From Bog-473 sp963809715 (GTDB lineage: Bacteria; Actinomycetota; Acidimicrobiia; Acidimicrobiales; RAAP-2): a stretch of DNA of 64,000 nt. The translations under genes and the position numbers were made by a program. The notes beneath the pieces are model-generated. The model was not told where the DNA came from. It searched no databases and saw only the letters and a program-made list of their open reading frames with translations. Shown here piece by piece: positions 42,998 to 52,464 of the stretch. The stretch spans positions 372,001-436,000 of the forward strand of contig CAWEKO010000002.1 in the NCBI GenBank assembly GCA_963809715.1, read 5' to 3'. Every line of letters begins with the position of its first letter. Position 1 is the stretch's first letter.

Positions 42998-44911
42998 TCA
43001 GGCGGTCTGGGACGCCACCACGGAGGTGCGGAGCGGTATGAAGACGCGGAAGGTCGTCGCCCAGCCCGGAGTGTCCGCGATGTCGACGTATCCCTCGTGG
43101 GCTTCGGCCACCGACTGGGCGATGGCCAGGCCGAGTCCCGTGCCGGGCACGCCCTGCTCGAGCGAGGAGGCCAAGCGGTAGAAGCGCTCGAAGAGTTGGT
43201 CGCGCTCGGTCTCGGGGATGCCCGGGCCCTCGTCGAGGACCTGGACCCGTCCGTAGGACTCGACGTTGTCCACAATGACGCGGACGCGCCCGCCGCGGGG
43301 TGAGAACTTGATGGCATTCGACAGGAGGTTGCCCAACAGTTGGTGCAACCGGTTGGCGTCACCGAAGATCGGCGACCCGTCACCCGGTTCGATCGACAGG
43401 ACGACGCCCGCCACCCGGGCTGAGGTCTGGATGGCATGCACCGCCTCTTCGGCCAGGCGGTAGAGGTCCAGCTCGGCGAAGGCCACCTTGAGCCCGCGTC
43501 CAGCACCGGGGTCGCTGAGGAGGTCCTCCGCCACACGCTGGAGCTGCTCCGCGTTGCGGTCGATGGTGGCGAGCATGCGCACCTGGCTCTCGGTGAGCTC
43601 GGACTGTGCGTCGAGCAGGAGCTCGATGAAGCCCCGGATGGAGGTGATCGGCGTACGCAGCTCGTGCGAGACCGTGGCCACCACGTCGTCCTTGATCTGC
43701 GTCAGCTCGCGGAGCCGGTTGTTCTGTTCGATGAGGGACTGCGTCACTTCCTTCTGGATGGCGAAGAGGCGCTCACGGTCGGCGGCGAGCTCCTCGCGTT
43801 CGGTCACGTCGATGGCCACCACGACGTAACCTCCGGTCGAGGGAGACAGCACGTCGCTGAACTCGGTCTCGGGCTCGGCCGGCTCCTGCTCGACGACCGG
43901 CTCGACGTCGTCGAGCCCTTCCTGGTCGGGCCCTTCCTGGTCGAGTGGAGGATCAGACGCCGGCACGGGAAGGGCGCGCACCCGGACCACGCAGCGCCGC
44001 TGTTGTCCATCCTTGCGGGTGGCGGTCCAGGGCACCTCTGCCGCCCTCTCGGCATCGACCGGGGCCAAGGCGGTGCGCATGGAGTCGATGGTGTGGCGAC
44101 GTTCATCGATCTGAGCCGGGTCGATGAAGTCGGCGATGGAGTGGATGCCGACAACCTCGGCGGCCTGGTAGCCGAGGAGCTGCTCGGCCCCGGCGGAGAA
44201 GAAGGTCACGATGCCCGCCGGGTCGACGCCCATGATGGCGCTCCCGGTGGCGGCGCGCAGGAGGGTCTCGAGGCGGTCACGTGCGTAGTCGGCCTCCCGG
44301 GCGTTGCGCCGGGCGATGCGGGACTGCTCGGCCAGGCCGCCCAGGACGGCCCGGTCGCGCGAGACCACCGTGTAGACGGTCGCGGCGACCAGGGTGGTGA
44401 CGGTGGCCATGACCGCCACCTGGCGCCATTCGATCAGCGGGTACTTGGGTGGCCCCACCACCAGGAGCGGCACGACCAAGGCCAGGTCCATGCAGATGAG
44501 CCCGACGATGAGATGCAGCCGGCGCCCGTAGAGGGCCAGCCACACAATGGGGAGCAGGTACATGACGACGAGCCCCGAATCGCTGCCACCTTGGGCGTCC
44601 CGGATGATGGCGATGACGGCGATGTACCCGATGGGGAGGACCAGCCAGGCCCAGTCGGGGAGTCGTTCCCAGGGCAACAGGAAGGCGGCGGCCAGGAGCA
44701 GGAAGAAGATGACGCCGGCGACCGCGATCTCCCGGCGGGCGTCGTGGGGAAACGGGATCAGGGCGACCAGGACGGTGCCCACGGCGACCAAGGCGAAGAC
44801 GGGCAGGCGCACCCGCATCGAGCCCGAGAAGCCGATGGGAAGCGCCGTGCCGGGCATCTGCAGATCGCGACGCCCGGATTGGGTGGTTCCGGTGGAAGGG
44901 GTCTCGCTCAC
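42998..44911 (-). CDS. Membrane-bound PAS histidine kinase
   Basis: A 637-residue sensor kinase. Five to six short helices (~25-160, 'LPVFALVAVGTVLVALIPF' onward) are followed by a PAS domain ('LLRAATGSAIMGVDPAGIVTFFSAGAEQLLGY') that carries an acidic Gln/Glu/Pro-rich insertion ('DQEGPDQEGLDDVEPVVEQE'). Then come HisKA with the phospho-acceptor His 416 in 'SHELRTPITS' and HATPase_c with 'NLLSNAIKFSP', 'DEGPGIP' and 'GTGLGLAIAQSV'. The GTG start overlaps the stop of the response regulator. The signal is unknown. Confidence 0.92.
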   Translation of the reverse strand: MSETPSTGTTQSGRRDLQMPGTALPIGFSGSMRVRLPVFALVAVGTVLVALIPFPHDARREIAVAGVIFFLLLAAAFLLPWERLPDWAWLVLPIGYIAVIAIIRDAQGGSDSGLVVMYLLPIVWLALYGRRLHLIVGLICMDLALVVPLLVVGPPKYPLIEWRQVAVMATVTTLVAATVYTVVSRDRAVLGGLAEQSRIARRNAREADYARDRLETLLRAATGSAIMGVDPAGIVTFFSAGAEQLLGYQAAEVVGIHSIADFIDPAQIDERRHTIDSMRTALAPVDAERAAEVPWTATRKDGQQRRCVVRVRALPVPASDPPLDQEGPDQEGLDDVEPVVEQEPAEPETEFSDVLSPSTGGYVVVAIDVTEREELAADRERLFAIQKEVTQSLIEQNNRLRELTQIKDDVVATVSHELRTPITSIRGFIELLLDAQSELTESQVRMLATIDRNAEQLQRVAEDLLSDPGAGRGLKVAFAELDLYRLAEEAVHAIQTSARVAGVVLSIEPGDGSPIFGDANRLHQLLGNLLSNAIKFSPRGGRVRVIVDNVESYGRVQVLDEGPGIPETERDQLFERFYRLASSLEQGVPGTGLGLAIAQSVAEAHEGYVDIADTPGWATTFRVFIPLRTSVVASQTA

Positions 44912-45606
44912 CGGGCTGATGATCGGTAGCGATATCCGAATCCGCGCACGGTTTCGATCGGCCCGTCGTCGTACTCGTCCCAGCCCAGCTTCCGGCGCAG
45001 GCGGAGGACGGCGTACTTCACCCGGGAGGGCGCCAGTCCGTTCGGATCGTCCCAGGCCAACTCGATCAGTTGCTCGAGCGAGAGCACCTGGCCCTGGTGG
45101 CGGGTCAGGGTGGCCATGAGGCGGTACTCGGTCGGCGTCAGGACCACCGCCGACCCGTCGATGATGACCTCTTGGTGGGCATAGTCCACATGAAGGGTTC
45201 CGTCGTCGAAGGTGGTCACCGGGTCGTGCCGGGAGACCTGGCGGCGGCTGATGGCCTGGAGCCGGGCCAGAAGCTCGACCCGGCTGAAGGGCTTGGTCAG
45301 GTAGTCGTCCGCCCCCGCGTTGAGGCCGCGCACCTTGTCCTTTTCGGTACCGAGAGCCGTCAGCATGAGAACGGGCACGTCGCTCATGTCCCGGATGCGC
45401 TCGAGGACCTGCCAGCCGTCGAGGTCGGGCAGTCCGACGTCGAGCACGACGATGTCGGGGTGGTTCTGGTGGAATTGGCGGACCCCTCCCCGACCTTCTG
45501 CCGCTTCCGCCACCGAAAACCCTTCCCGCTCGAGCAAGGTCCTCAGCAATTGACGAATATCGGCCTCGTCCTCGATGACGAGCACAGATATGTGTCCATC
45601 TCGCAT
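44908..45606 (-). CDS. OmpR/PhoB family response regulator
   Basis: A 232-residue two-domain regulator. The receiver has 'VLVIEDEADIRQLL', the phospho-acceptor Asp 56 in 'DIVVLDVGLPD', 'LTAL' and 'YLTKPF'. The C-terminal winged helix has 'LTPTEYRLMATLTRHQGQVLSLEQLIELAW' and 'RVKYAVLRLRRKL..ETVRGFGYRY'. The start MRDGHISVLVIEDE is chosen because the upstream in-frame extension has no domain and a TACAGT -10 box lies 8 nt before this ATG. Coupled (GTGA) to the kinase gene. Confidence 0.94.
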   Translation of the reverse strand: MRDGHISVLVIEDEADIRQLLRTLLEREGFSVAEAAEGRGGVRQFHQNHPDIVVLDVGLPDLDGWQVLERIRDMSDVPVLMLTALGTEKDKVRGLNAGADDYLTKPFSRVELLARLQAISRRQVSRHDPVTTFDDGTLHVDYAHQEVIIDGSAVVLTPTEYRLMATLTRHQGQVLSLEQLIELAWDDPNGLAPSRVKYAVLRLRRKLGWDEYDDGPIETVRGFGYRYRSSAR

Positions 45607-45614
45607 TGCGCCCA

Positions 45615-45620
45615 ACTGTA
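45615..45620 (-). promoter_or_regulatory. -10 box (TACAGT) of the two-component operon
   Basis: On the minus strand TACAGT ends 8 nt before the regulator ATG at 45606, predicting a leaderless mRNA. Confidence 0.45.
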
Positions 45621-45830
45621 CCTGGGCAAATACCGGCTTGGCTGACGAACCGAGCCAGAGCAGGATTCGCAGGACTCGCCATAAAACACCTGGTGGCCGC
45701 AGTGCCGGATGGCCCGGCGATTCGAGTCGGCGCCGAATCTGTCGTGGGCACCGTCCGACGACCGTCGCGCCGGAGCGCAAGACGGCCAAAGACGTGATGA
45801 AGCCGAAACAAAAGAGTCAGTGCAGCCAAA

Positions 45831-45915
45831 GGGAGTGAAAGGTGCGCCTCCCTGAGTCGTCGGCTCCCCCGGATCGCTCCGGCCGACGGCGGCGAGGCCC
45901 GCGCACCTTTCTCCC
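45831..45915. ncRNA. Long structured hairpin, possible RNA element
   Basis: GGGAG-tg-AAAGGTGCGC (45831-45847) is complementary to GCGCACCTTT-CTCCC (45901-45915), a 15-bp stem with a 2-nt bulge. Inside it CGTCGGC (45858-45864) pairs with GCCGACG (45882-45888), and CCGGA/TCCGG can form an alternative apical stem around a TCGC loop. It could be expressed from either strand. No match to a riboswitch consensus was recognised. Confidence 0.4.
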
Positions 45916-46324
45916 TGTTTCTTCTCTCCTTGTTCTTCTCTCCTTACTCCTTCCCCCGGTGTTGCCCCCGGCAAGAATCCGTTCCCCTTCACCGGACTCT
46001 CACCTGGTCGCCCCCCTCCGAACGACCCTCAGGGTGAGGCTGCTGCTGTACTGATGGTCAGTACTTTGATCACGAGGTGTCGCAGCCGGGGTGCCGTTTG
46101 GGTTGCAGTCGGGTTGCACCCGATGCTGTGCCAGCGGCGCCCGAGGGGGTGAGCCCCAGGTCCGTTGCTCCCGCCGGGAGGCGATTTCGCGATGCCGAGA
46201 CGCATGTCGGCCGGGCCGGCGATCCGAGCAGGTCAGGGCTCACGGTGCCTGTCCCGGGGAGGGGCGACCGGCCGGGAGTGACCATCGAGAGGGGAGCCGC
46301 CCAGGAGCGCGGCGGTGCACGCAC

Positions 46325-46330
46325 TAGGCT
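46325..46330 (+). promoter_or_regulatory. -10 box (TAGGCT) of yajC-secDF
   Basis: TAGGCT lies 36 nt before the yajC ATG and would give a ~30-nt leader that contains the AAGGA ribosome-binding site. Confidence 0.4.
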
Positions 46331-46366
46331 CGCGCGTCGCAACCCTCCAGGTTCAAGGATCTCCTC

Positions 46367-46900
46367 ATGACAGCAACCATGGCGATTGCCCACTTCGTGC
46401 TCGCCGCATCCTCGTCGAAATCGAGCTCGAGCCCCTTCCTCACCCTGCTCCCGCTCCTCGCGATCGGGGTCCTCGGCTACTTCTTCTTCATCCGTCCCCA
46501 GCAGCGCAAGGCGCAGGCCGCCCGCGCCGCCCAGAGCACGGGGATCGAAGTGGGTGACGAGGTGCAGACCGTGGGCGGGGTCATCGGCACCGTGCTCCAG
46601 ATCCACGGGGACCGCTACACGCTCCTCACCGGCGCCCTGGGCGACGACGGCAACCTCGACGGCCCCCAGCCGACGCGCATCGTCTTCGTCCGCCAGGCCA
46701 TCGCCCGCAAGATCGAGCGTGTCGAGGACGTGCAGGTCGAGGACGTGCAGGTGGAAGACGTGCGGGTCGAGGACGAGCCCGTCGAGAACTCGACCAACGG
46801 CAAGCGGAGCACCGCAACGGACGGGGGTGACATCGACGACGTCGGCGGCGACAACAACGACGCCCTCGGTGAGCATCGCGAGGAGGCCGAAGAGGGGTGA
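46367..46900 (+). CDS. yajC: Preprotein translocase subunit YajC
   Basis: A 177-residue single-pass membrane protein of the Sec accessory complex. The helix 'FLTLLPLLAIGVLGYFFFIRPQQRKAQ' with the hallmark FFIRPQ is followed by 'EVGDEVQTVGGVIGTVLQI', the conserved KOW-like segment. The C-terminal ~60 residues are acidic and include a 'VEDVQ' repeat; the family is usually ~110-120 residues, so the tail is an extension. AAGGA precedes the ATG. Its stop overlaps the secD start. Confidence 0.95.
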   Translation: MTATMAIAHFVLAASSSKSSSSPFLTLLPLLAIGVLGYFFFIRPQQRKAQAARAAQSTGIEVGDEVQTVGGVIGTVLQIHGDRYTLLTGALGDDGNLDGPQPTRIVFVRQAIARKIERVEDVQVEDVQVEDVRVEDEPVENSTNGKRSTATDGGDIDDVGGDNNDALGEHREEAEEG

Positions 46901-48525
46901 GCCCCAAGTCGGGGGGAAGATCGCAGAGGCGGCAGCGGCGCAACCTGCTGATCAGCGTGCTGGTGGTGGTGGCGATCTCCATCGGTTCTTTTGCCGCGGT
47001 GTTCGCCGCCAAGTGGACACCGCGGCTCGGCCTCGACCTGGCCGGCGGCGTCGCGGTGGTCTACACGGCCGAGGGCCACAACATCAGCCAGGCCGACCTC
47101 AACGAAACGGTCAACATCCTGAACCTGCGCGTCAACGGCCTTGGCGTTTCGGGCGCCGAGGTGCAGACGACCGGCAAGAACCAGATCTCGGTCTCCATCC
47201 CTGGCGTCACCAATGCCCAGCAGGTGTTGGCGCAGATCGGGCAGACCGCCCGCATGTACTTCCGGCCGGTTCTTTGTTACGCCTATCCCGAGGGGCACGC
47301 CAAGGGCTCGAAGGTCAAGGTTCTGCCGACATCGGTCGCAAACGTGCCCGCCTGTCAATCGAACTATGAGCTGACCGCGGCCAACCTGAACATCAACACC
47401 GCCACCCAACAGCCCACGAACAACATCGGGCCCGACCCGCAGTACGCGACCCAACCGTCGACCGCCGTCGAGAAGCCGAACTACGAAACCAGCACCGTCC
47501 TCCTGCCGGGGCTGACGTCCAGCGGCTCCAACAACGGGGGCCAGCGCTATGTGCTGGGCCCGAGCCAAATGACCGGGCACGCCATCGGCAGTGCCAGGGC
47601 CACGCTCACCCAAACCGGTCAGTGGGTGGTCGACTACACGCTGGCCGGGTCGGCCAACTCCGCCCTGTGGGACAAGGTGGCCTCGGAGAACTTCCACCAG
47701 CTCCTCGGAATCGAACTGGACGGCGTCGTGTACTCGGCCCCGATCATCCAGCCGGGCCAGGCCAGTTTCAGCTCCTTCGGCGGCAAGGGTGAGATCTCGG
47801 GCAGCCTGACCCAAGCGGACGCGCAGAATCTGGCCCAGGCCATGAACTTCGGCGCCCTGCCCATCACCCTCAAGGCGGCCACATCCGAGACCGTCTCGGC
47901 CACCCTGGGGCACTCGGCGCTCGTCGCCGGCCTGGGTGCCGGCATCGCCGGCCTGATCCTCGTGCTCCTCTATGTCCTGCTCTACTACCGGGCCCTGGGC
48001 CTGGTGGTGATCTCGGGCCTCGTTCTCACCGCGGCGCTGCTCTGGGCCATCATCTCGGCCCTCGGCCATACCTCGGTCGCCCCGAGTTTCGACCTGGCCG
48101 GCATCACCGGACTGATCGTCTCCATCGGGATCACGGTCGACTCCTACATCGTCTACTTCGAACGCCTCAAGGACGAGACCAGATCCGGGCGCTCCGTGCG
48201 CACCTCGGTGGACCGTGGTTTCAAGAGCGCGTGGCGCACCGTCTGGGCGGCCGACTTCGTGTCGCTGCTCGCCGCGCTGGTTCTCTACTTCGTGGCCGTC
48301 GGGAACGTGAAGGGCTTCGCCTTCTTCCTCGGCCTCTCGACAATCATGGACATGGCGATCACCTGGTTCTACACCCGCCCACTGGTCATCCTCCTGGGTC
48401 AGAGCGAGCGCCTCCAGGGTTCGGGCGCCTTCAGCATCTCGACCGGATTGAACGCCGGTCCGCAGACCCGTGACCCTCGCCCTGGCGTGCCCAGGGGGGC
48501 CGTCGCCGGGGGTGGTGGCTCGTGA
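46897..48525 (+). CDS. secD: Protein translocase subunit SecD
   Basis: A 542-residue RND-like subunit that uses the proton gradient to help proteins leave SecYEG. Helix 1 (~16-38) is followed by 'PRLGLDLAGGVAVVYTAEG', the P1 head domain with 'LNLRVNGLGVSGAEVQ', and five C-terminal helices starting 'LGHSALVAGLGAGIAGLILVLLY' with 'GITVDSYIVYFERLKDE'. An Asn/Thr/Gln-rich stretch (~160-200) is inserted in the periplasmic domain. The GTG overlaps the yajC stop. Confidence 0.95.
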   Translation: MSPKSGGRSQRRQRRNLLISVLVVVAISIGSFAAVFAAKWTPRLGLDLAGGVAVVYTAEGHNISQADLNETVNILNLRVNGLGVSGAEVQTTGKNQISVSIPGVTNAQQVLAQIGQTARMYFRPVLCYAYPEGHAKGSKVKVLPTSVANVPACQSNYELTAANLNINTATQQPTNNIGPDPQYATQPSTAVEKPNYETSTVLLPGLTSSGSNNGGQRYVLGPSQMTGHAIGSARATLTQTGQWVVDYTLAGSANSALWDKVASENFHQLLGIELDGVVYSAPIIQPGQASFSSFGGKGEISGSLTQADAQNLAQAMNFGALPITLKAATSETVSATLGHSALVAGLGAGIAGLILVLLYVLLYYRALGLVVISGLVLTAALLWAIISALGHTSVAPSFDLAGITGLIVSIGITVDSYIVYFERLKDETRSGRSVRTSVDRGFKSAWRTVWAADFVSLLAALVLYFVAVGNVKGFAFFLGLSTIMDMAITWFYTRPLVILLGQSERLQGSGAFSISTGLNAGPQTRDPRPGVPRGAVAGGGGS

Positions 48526-50081
48526 GCCCGAGCGACAACGGGCCCCGCGACGAGGACGGCAGCTCCCTCGACGACGTGCCGCAGGAGGAAGTCGAGCAGT
48601 TCGAGGAGGGAATCGACACGCAGGACCTCGACGAGGACGAGCTCGTCTCTGTCGACGACGCGGCCCGAGCCCTGCTGTCCAAGGGCCCCAAGGGCCATGG
48701 GCCGATCGCCCGGCTCTACCGGGGCGAGACCCGGTTCGACTTCGTGGGCCGGCGCCGCATCTGGTTCGGCATCTCGACCCTCATCATTCTCCTGGGCGTC
48801 ATCTCCATCATCCTGCGCGGCGGCCTCAACCTCGGTATCGAGTTCAAGGGCGGAACGGAATGGACCATTGCCGCGCCCAACATCACCCAGACCCAGGCCA
48901 CCGACGCCTTGAAGGGCACCGGGTTGATCGACCCCACCGTCGAACTGCTCGGCGCCGGCGCCAAGCAGACGCTCAATGTCCAGTCCGACATCAACAAGCT
49001 GCCACAGGCCCAGCAGGACAAGATCAGTACCAACGTGCAGAATGCCATGCTCGAGCTCACCGGGAACCCCACCACGTCGGGTTCCGGGAGCACCACCTCG
49101 ACGACGGCCGCCACGACGACCACGAGCACGAGTACGACGGCGACCACCGGGTCCACGAACACGAGTACCCCGACCACTGCGCCCGGCAACGGGGTGCCCT
49201 CGACGCACGAAGACAAGATCAGCAAGACAACGGTCGGTCCGACCTGGGGCTCGTCCATCACGGACAAGGCCATTCAGGCACTGATCATCTTCTTCATCGT
49301 CGTGGCCGTCTACATCAGCATCCGGTTCGAGCCGAAGATGGCGCTGGCCGCGTTCATCGCCATGATCCACGACGTCCTGGTCGCCGTGGGCATCTATTCG
49401 ATCTTCAATTTCCAGGTCACGCCGGACACGGTGGTGGCCATCCTGACCATCCTCGGCTACTCGCTCTACGACACGGTCGTCGTGTTCGACCGTGTGCGCG
49501 ACAACACCCGGGGCATCGGCAGCAGCGGGCGCCTCACCTACCCGCAACTGATCAACCTGTCCATGAACCAGACGCTGGCGCGATCCATCAACACGTCCGC
49601 CGTGGCCATCATCCCGGTCTTGGCCATCCTGGTGATCGGCGCGCAGCTCCTGGGCGCCTCCACGCTCCAGTCCTACGGTTTGGCCCTCTTCATCGGGCTC
49701 TTGTCCGGGGCCTACTCGTCGATCTTCATCGCCTCCCCGGTGCTCTGCATGATGAAGGAGCCCGAGGACCGCTGGAAGTCGGTGGCCGAACGCCAGAACA
49801 AGCGAGGCGACGGGGGGTCGTGGTACTCGGCCGTGGATGCGGCCAACATGAGCACCCAGATGAGCATCGCCGCCGCGGGCCAGGTCGGGCGGGGCGGCCG
49901 GACGGCCCCGGCACCCAAGCCCCCGAAGAAGGGGGACGGGCCCATCCGGCCCGGTTCGGCCAACGAGCCCAGTGGCGCGGCCGGCGGGACGGAGACCGCC
50001 GTGATGGACCGCCCGAACGGGGGCAACGGAGCCGCTCCGGGCCCCAAGCCGCGCAAGTCCAAGGGCAAACGCAAGCGCTAG
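48522..50081 (+). CDS. secF: Protein translocase subunit SecF
   Basis: A 519-residue partner of SecD. An acidic cytoplasmic N-terminus (~80 residues) precedes 'RRRIWFGISTLIILLGVISII', then 'LNLGIEFKGGTEW' and the periplasmic domain, which is interrupted by a ~45-residue Ser/Thr linker (about 185-228). Five C-terminal helices contain 'LVAVGIYSIFNF' and 'GYSLYDTVVVFDRVRDN'. A long Gly/Pro/Lys tail makes it much larger than the ~300-residue E. coli protein. The GTG overlaps the secD stop. Confidence 0.95.
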   Translation: MSPSDNGPRDEDGSSLDDVPQEEVEQFEEGIDTQDLDEDELVSVDDAARALLSKGPKGHGPIARLYRGETRFDFVGRRRIWFGISTLIILLGVISIILRGGLNLGIEFKGGTEWTIAAPNITQTQATDALKGTGLIDPTVELLGAGAKQTLNVQSDINKLPQAQQDKISTNVQNAMLELTGNPTTSGSGSTTSTTAATTTTSTSTTATTGSTNTSTPTTAPGNGVPSTHEDKISKTTVGPTWGSSITDKAIQALIIFFIVVAVYISIRFEPKMALAAFIAMIHDVLVAVGIYSIFNFQVTPDTVVAILTILGYSLYDTVVVFDRVRDNTRGIGSSGRLTYPQLINLSMNQTLARSINTSAVAIIPVLAILVIGAQLLGASTLQSYGLALFIGLLSGAYSSIFIASPVLCMMKEPEDRWKSVAERQNKRGDGGSWYSAVDAANMSTQMSIAAAGQVGRGGRTAPAPKPPKKGDGPIRPGSANEPSGAAGGTETAVMDRPNGGNGAAPGPKPRKSKGKRKR

Positions 50082-50163
50082 GCCTCCGCGCCACGAAGGC
50101 CTCCCGGCTCCGTCGGCGACGCTTCCGGGGCGGGGGGGCGCCTCCGGCCGCTCGCCAGGCGCA

Positions 50164-50169
50164 TATCCT
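50164..50169 (+). promoter_or_regulatory. -10 box (TATCCT) of relA
   Basis: TATCCT ends 6 nt before the relA ATG, placing the predicted transcription start at the start codon. Confidence 0.5.
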
Positions 50170-50175
50170 GGACAG

Positions 50176-52440
50176 ATGGTGGCCCTGACCCGGGTGACGG
50201 TCGCTGAGGTCCCCGCCGACGAGGGGGCGCTGAGCGCCCACGAGGAAACGTCCGAACGCGCGCGCGGCGAGCTGCTCGCGCCGCTCCTGGCCGAGTTTGC
50301 CCGGCACCGTCCCGAGGACGACACCGCCCTGATCGTCGAGGCCGGGTGCACGGCCCAGAAGGCCCACGACGGCCAGTTCCGGCGTTCCGGTGAGCCCTAC
50401 ATCACCCACCCCGTGGCCGTGGCCACCATCGTGGCCGAGCTCGGGCTCGACGCCCAGACCGTGGCCGCCGCTTTGCTCCACGACGCCGTCGAGGACACCG
50501 GGCTCACCCTCGACGCCATCGAATCCACCTTCGGTGAAGGGGTGGCCCGGGTGGTCGACGGCGTGACCAAGCTCGACCGCCTCCAGTTCAACTCGAAGGA
50601 GGCGCAGCAGGCGGCGACCATCCGCAAAATGCTCGTCGCCATGGCGAACGACTGGCGGGTCCTGCTCATCAAGCTGGCCGACCGGCTGCACAACATGCGC
50701 ACGCTCGCCGTCATGCCCGAATGGAAGCAACGGCGCACCGCCCAGGAGACCTTCGACGTCTACGCGCCTCTGGCCCACCGCCTCGGCGTGCAACAGGTGC
50801 GCTGGCAACTGGAGGACCTCGCCTTCGCCACCCTGCACCCGAAGCGCTACGCGGAGATCGAGCAGATGGTCGCCGCCCGGGCGCCCCAGCGCGAGGAGTA
50901 CCTCGAGCAGGTGCTCGTGCACGTGCGCCAGCGTCTCGACGAGATGGGGATCGAGGCGGACGTCACCGGGCGCCCCAAGCACCTGTGGTCCATCTACGAG
51001 AAGATGGTGGTCCGGGGCAAGGAGTTCGACGACATCAACGACCTGGTCGCCATCCGGGTCGTGGTGGACTCCGAAAAGGACTGCTGGGCCGCCCTCGGGG
51101 CCATCCATGCCATCTGGGCCCCGGTGCACGGGCGTTTCAAGGACTACATCAACACGCCCAAGTTCAACATGTACCAGTCGCTGCACACGACGGTCATCGG
51201 GCTCGAGGGCAAGCCGGTCGAGGTGCAGATCCGGACCTCGGAGATGCACCACCGGGCCGAGTACGGCATCGCCGCCCACTGGGGCTACAAGTCCAAGGAG
51301 GACAGCTCCTCGGAGATGGCCTGGTTGCAGCGGATCGCCGACTTCGACCGGCAGACCGACGACCCCATCGAGTTCCTCGAGGCGCTGAAGCTCGATCTGG
51401 AGCAGGACGAGGTCTACGTCTTCACGCCGAAGGGCAAGGTCATCGCCCTCCCGGCCCGCTCGACCCCGGTCGACTTCGCCTACGCCATCCACACCGAGGT
51501 CGGACACCGTTGCATCGGCGCCCGGGTCAACGGTCGTCTGGTGCCGCTGGAGACGCAGCTCACCAGCGCGGACACGGTCGAGATCTTCACCTCGAAGTCA
51601 CCGACCGCGGCGCCCTCGCGCGACTGGCTCCAGATCGTGGCCTCCACGCGGGCCCGGTCCAAGATCCGCCAGTGGTTCAGCCGGGAGCGGCGGGAGGACG
51701 CCATCGAGAACGGCCGTGAGGAGCTGGCCCGCGCCCTGCGCCGGGAGGGCCTGCCCCTGCACAAGTTGATGGGCTCGAGCGCGCTGGGCGAAGTGGCCGA
51801 GGCCATGAACCTGGCCGACCTCGACGCGCTCTACGCCTCCATCGGCGAGAACCAGGTCTCGGCCCAGTCGATCGTGCAGCGCCTGGCCAAGATCATCCGG
51901 GGCGGCGGCGAGCACGACGAGCAACTGCCCACCACGGCCGTCACGAGCCCGACCCGGAGGCGCCCCGGGCAGCGCACCGGCGCCGGCGTCTACGTCGAGG
52001 GCCTCGACGACGTCATGATCCACTTGGCCCGTTGCTGCACGCCGGTGCCGGGCGACCAGATCATCGGCTTCGTGACCCAGGGACGCGGCGTCTCGGTGCA
52101 CCGGGCCGACTGCGCCAATGCCACCGCGCTGGCCGACCGCTCCCGCGAGCGGCTCATCGACGTGGAGTGGGACCGCGGCAACGACGGAGTGTTCGTGGCC
52201 ACGATCGAGGTGCAGGCCTTCGACCGCTCGCGCCTCTTGGCCGACGTGTCGCGCGTCGTCTCGGAGCACCACCTCAACATCGTGGCCGCCCGCACGGCGA
52301 CGACGCCCGACCGGGTCAGCCGCATGGCCTTCGACGTCGAGCTGGCCGATCCGACCCATCTGCACTCGCTCATCAACGCGCTGAAGCACCTCGACGGGGT
52401 CTTCGACGCCTATCGTCAGCTGCCTGGCAAGAAAGTCTGA
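50176..52440 (+). CDS. relA: Bifunctional (p)ppGpp synthetase/hydrolase (RelA/SpoT homologue)
   Basis: A 754-residue Rel enzyme of the stringent response. The hydrolase HD domain has 'YITHPVAVATIVAEL' and 'LLHDAVEDTGLT'. The synthetase has 'RPKHLWSIYEKM', 'YQSLHTTVIGLEGKPVEVQIRT' and 'EYGIAAHWGYK'. The TGS ('VYVFTPKGKVIALP'), zinc-finger-like ('HLARCCTPVPGDQIIGFVT') and C-terminal ACT domains are all present, so both activities and full regulation are expected. Leaderless-type promoter. Followed after 24 nt by hisS. Confidence 0.96.
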   Translation: MVALTRVTVAEVPADEGALSAHEETSERARGELLAPLLAEFARHRPEDDTALIVEAGCTAQKAHDGQFRRSGEPYITHPVAVATIVAELGLDAQTVAAALLHDAVEDTGLTLDAIESTFGEGVARVVDGVTKLDRLQFNSKEAQQAATIRKMLVAMANDWRVLLIKLADRLHNMRTLAVMPEWKQRRTAQETFDVYAPLAHRLGVQQVRWQLEDLAFATLHPKRYAEIEQMVAARAPQREEYLEQVLVHVRQRLDEMGIEADVTGRPKHLWSIYEKMVVRGKEFDDINDLVAIRVVVDSEKDCWAALGAIHAIWAPVHGRFKDYINTPKFNMYQSLHTTVIGLEGKPVEVQIRTSEMHHRAEYGIAAHWGYKSKEDSSSEMAWLQRIADFDRQTDDPIEFLEALKLDLEQDEVYVFTPKGKVIALPARSTPVDFAYAIHTEVGHRCIGARVNGRLVPLETQLTSADTVEIFTSKSPTAAPSRDWLQIVASTRARSKIRQWFSRERREDAIENGREELARALRREGLPLHKLMGSSALGEVAEAMNLADLDALYASIGENQVSAQSIVQRLAKIIRGGGEHDEQLPTTAVTSPTRRRPGQRTGAGVYVEGLDDVMIHLARCCTPVPGDQIIGFVTQGRGVSVHRADCANATALADRSRERLIDVEWDRGNDGVFVATIEVQAFDRSRLLADVSRVVSEHHLNIVAARTATTPDRVSRMAFDVELADPTHLHSLINALKHLDGVFDAYRQLPGKKV

Positions 52441-52464
52441 GCACCAATCCGTGAGGAGCATGTC

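Larger units (their letters stand above)
45607..46366. other. 760-bp divergent gap, regulator / yajC
   Basis: The largest gene-free stretch of the window. It holds the two-component promoter at the left, a strong ~85-nt hairpin (45831-45915), a C/T-rich tract on the plus strand (45909-45958), and the yajC promoter (TAGGCT 46325-46330) at the right. No supported gene on either strand. Confidence 0.5.

Noticed and set aside
45690..45740. tRNA-like GATTCGAGTC segment
   Set aside because: No acceptor stem, D-arm or anticodon arm could be fitted around it; no other tRNA candidate was found in the gaps.
45831..46050. Cyclic-di-AMP (ydaO-type) or cobalamin riboswitch in the regulator/yajC gap
   Set aside because: A GGGGGA-x-CC segment is present on the minus strand, but the other conserved blocks of either class could not be found. 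Kept only as an unassigned hairpin.
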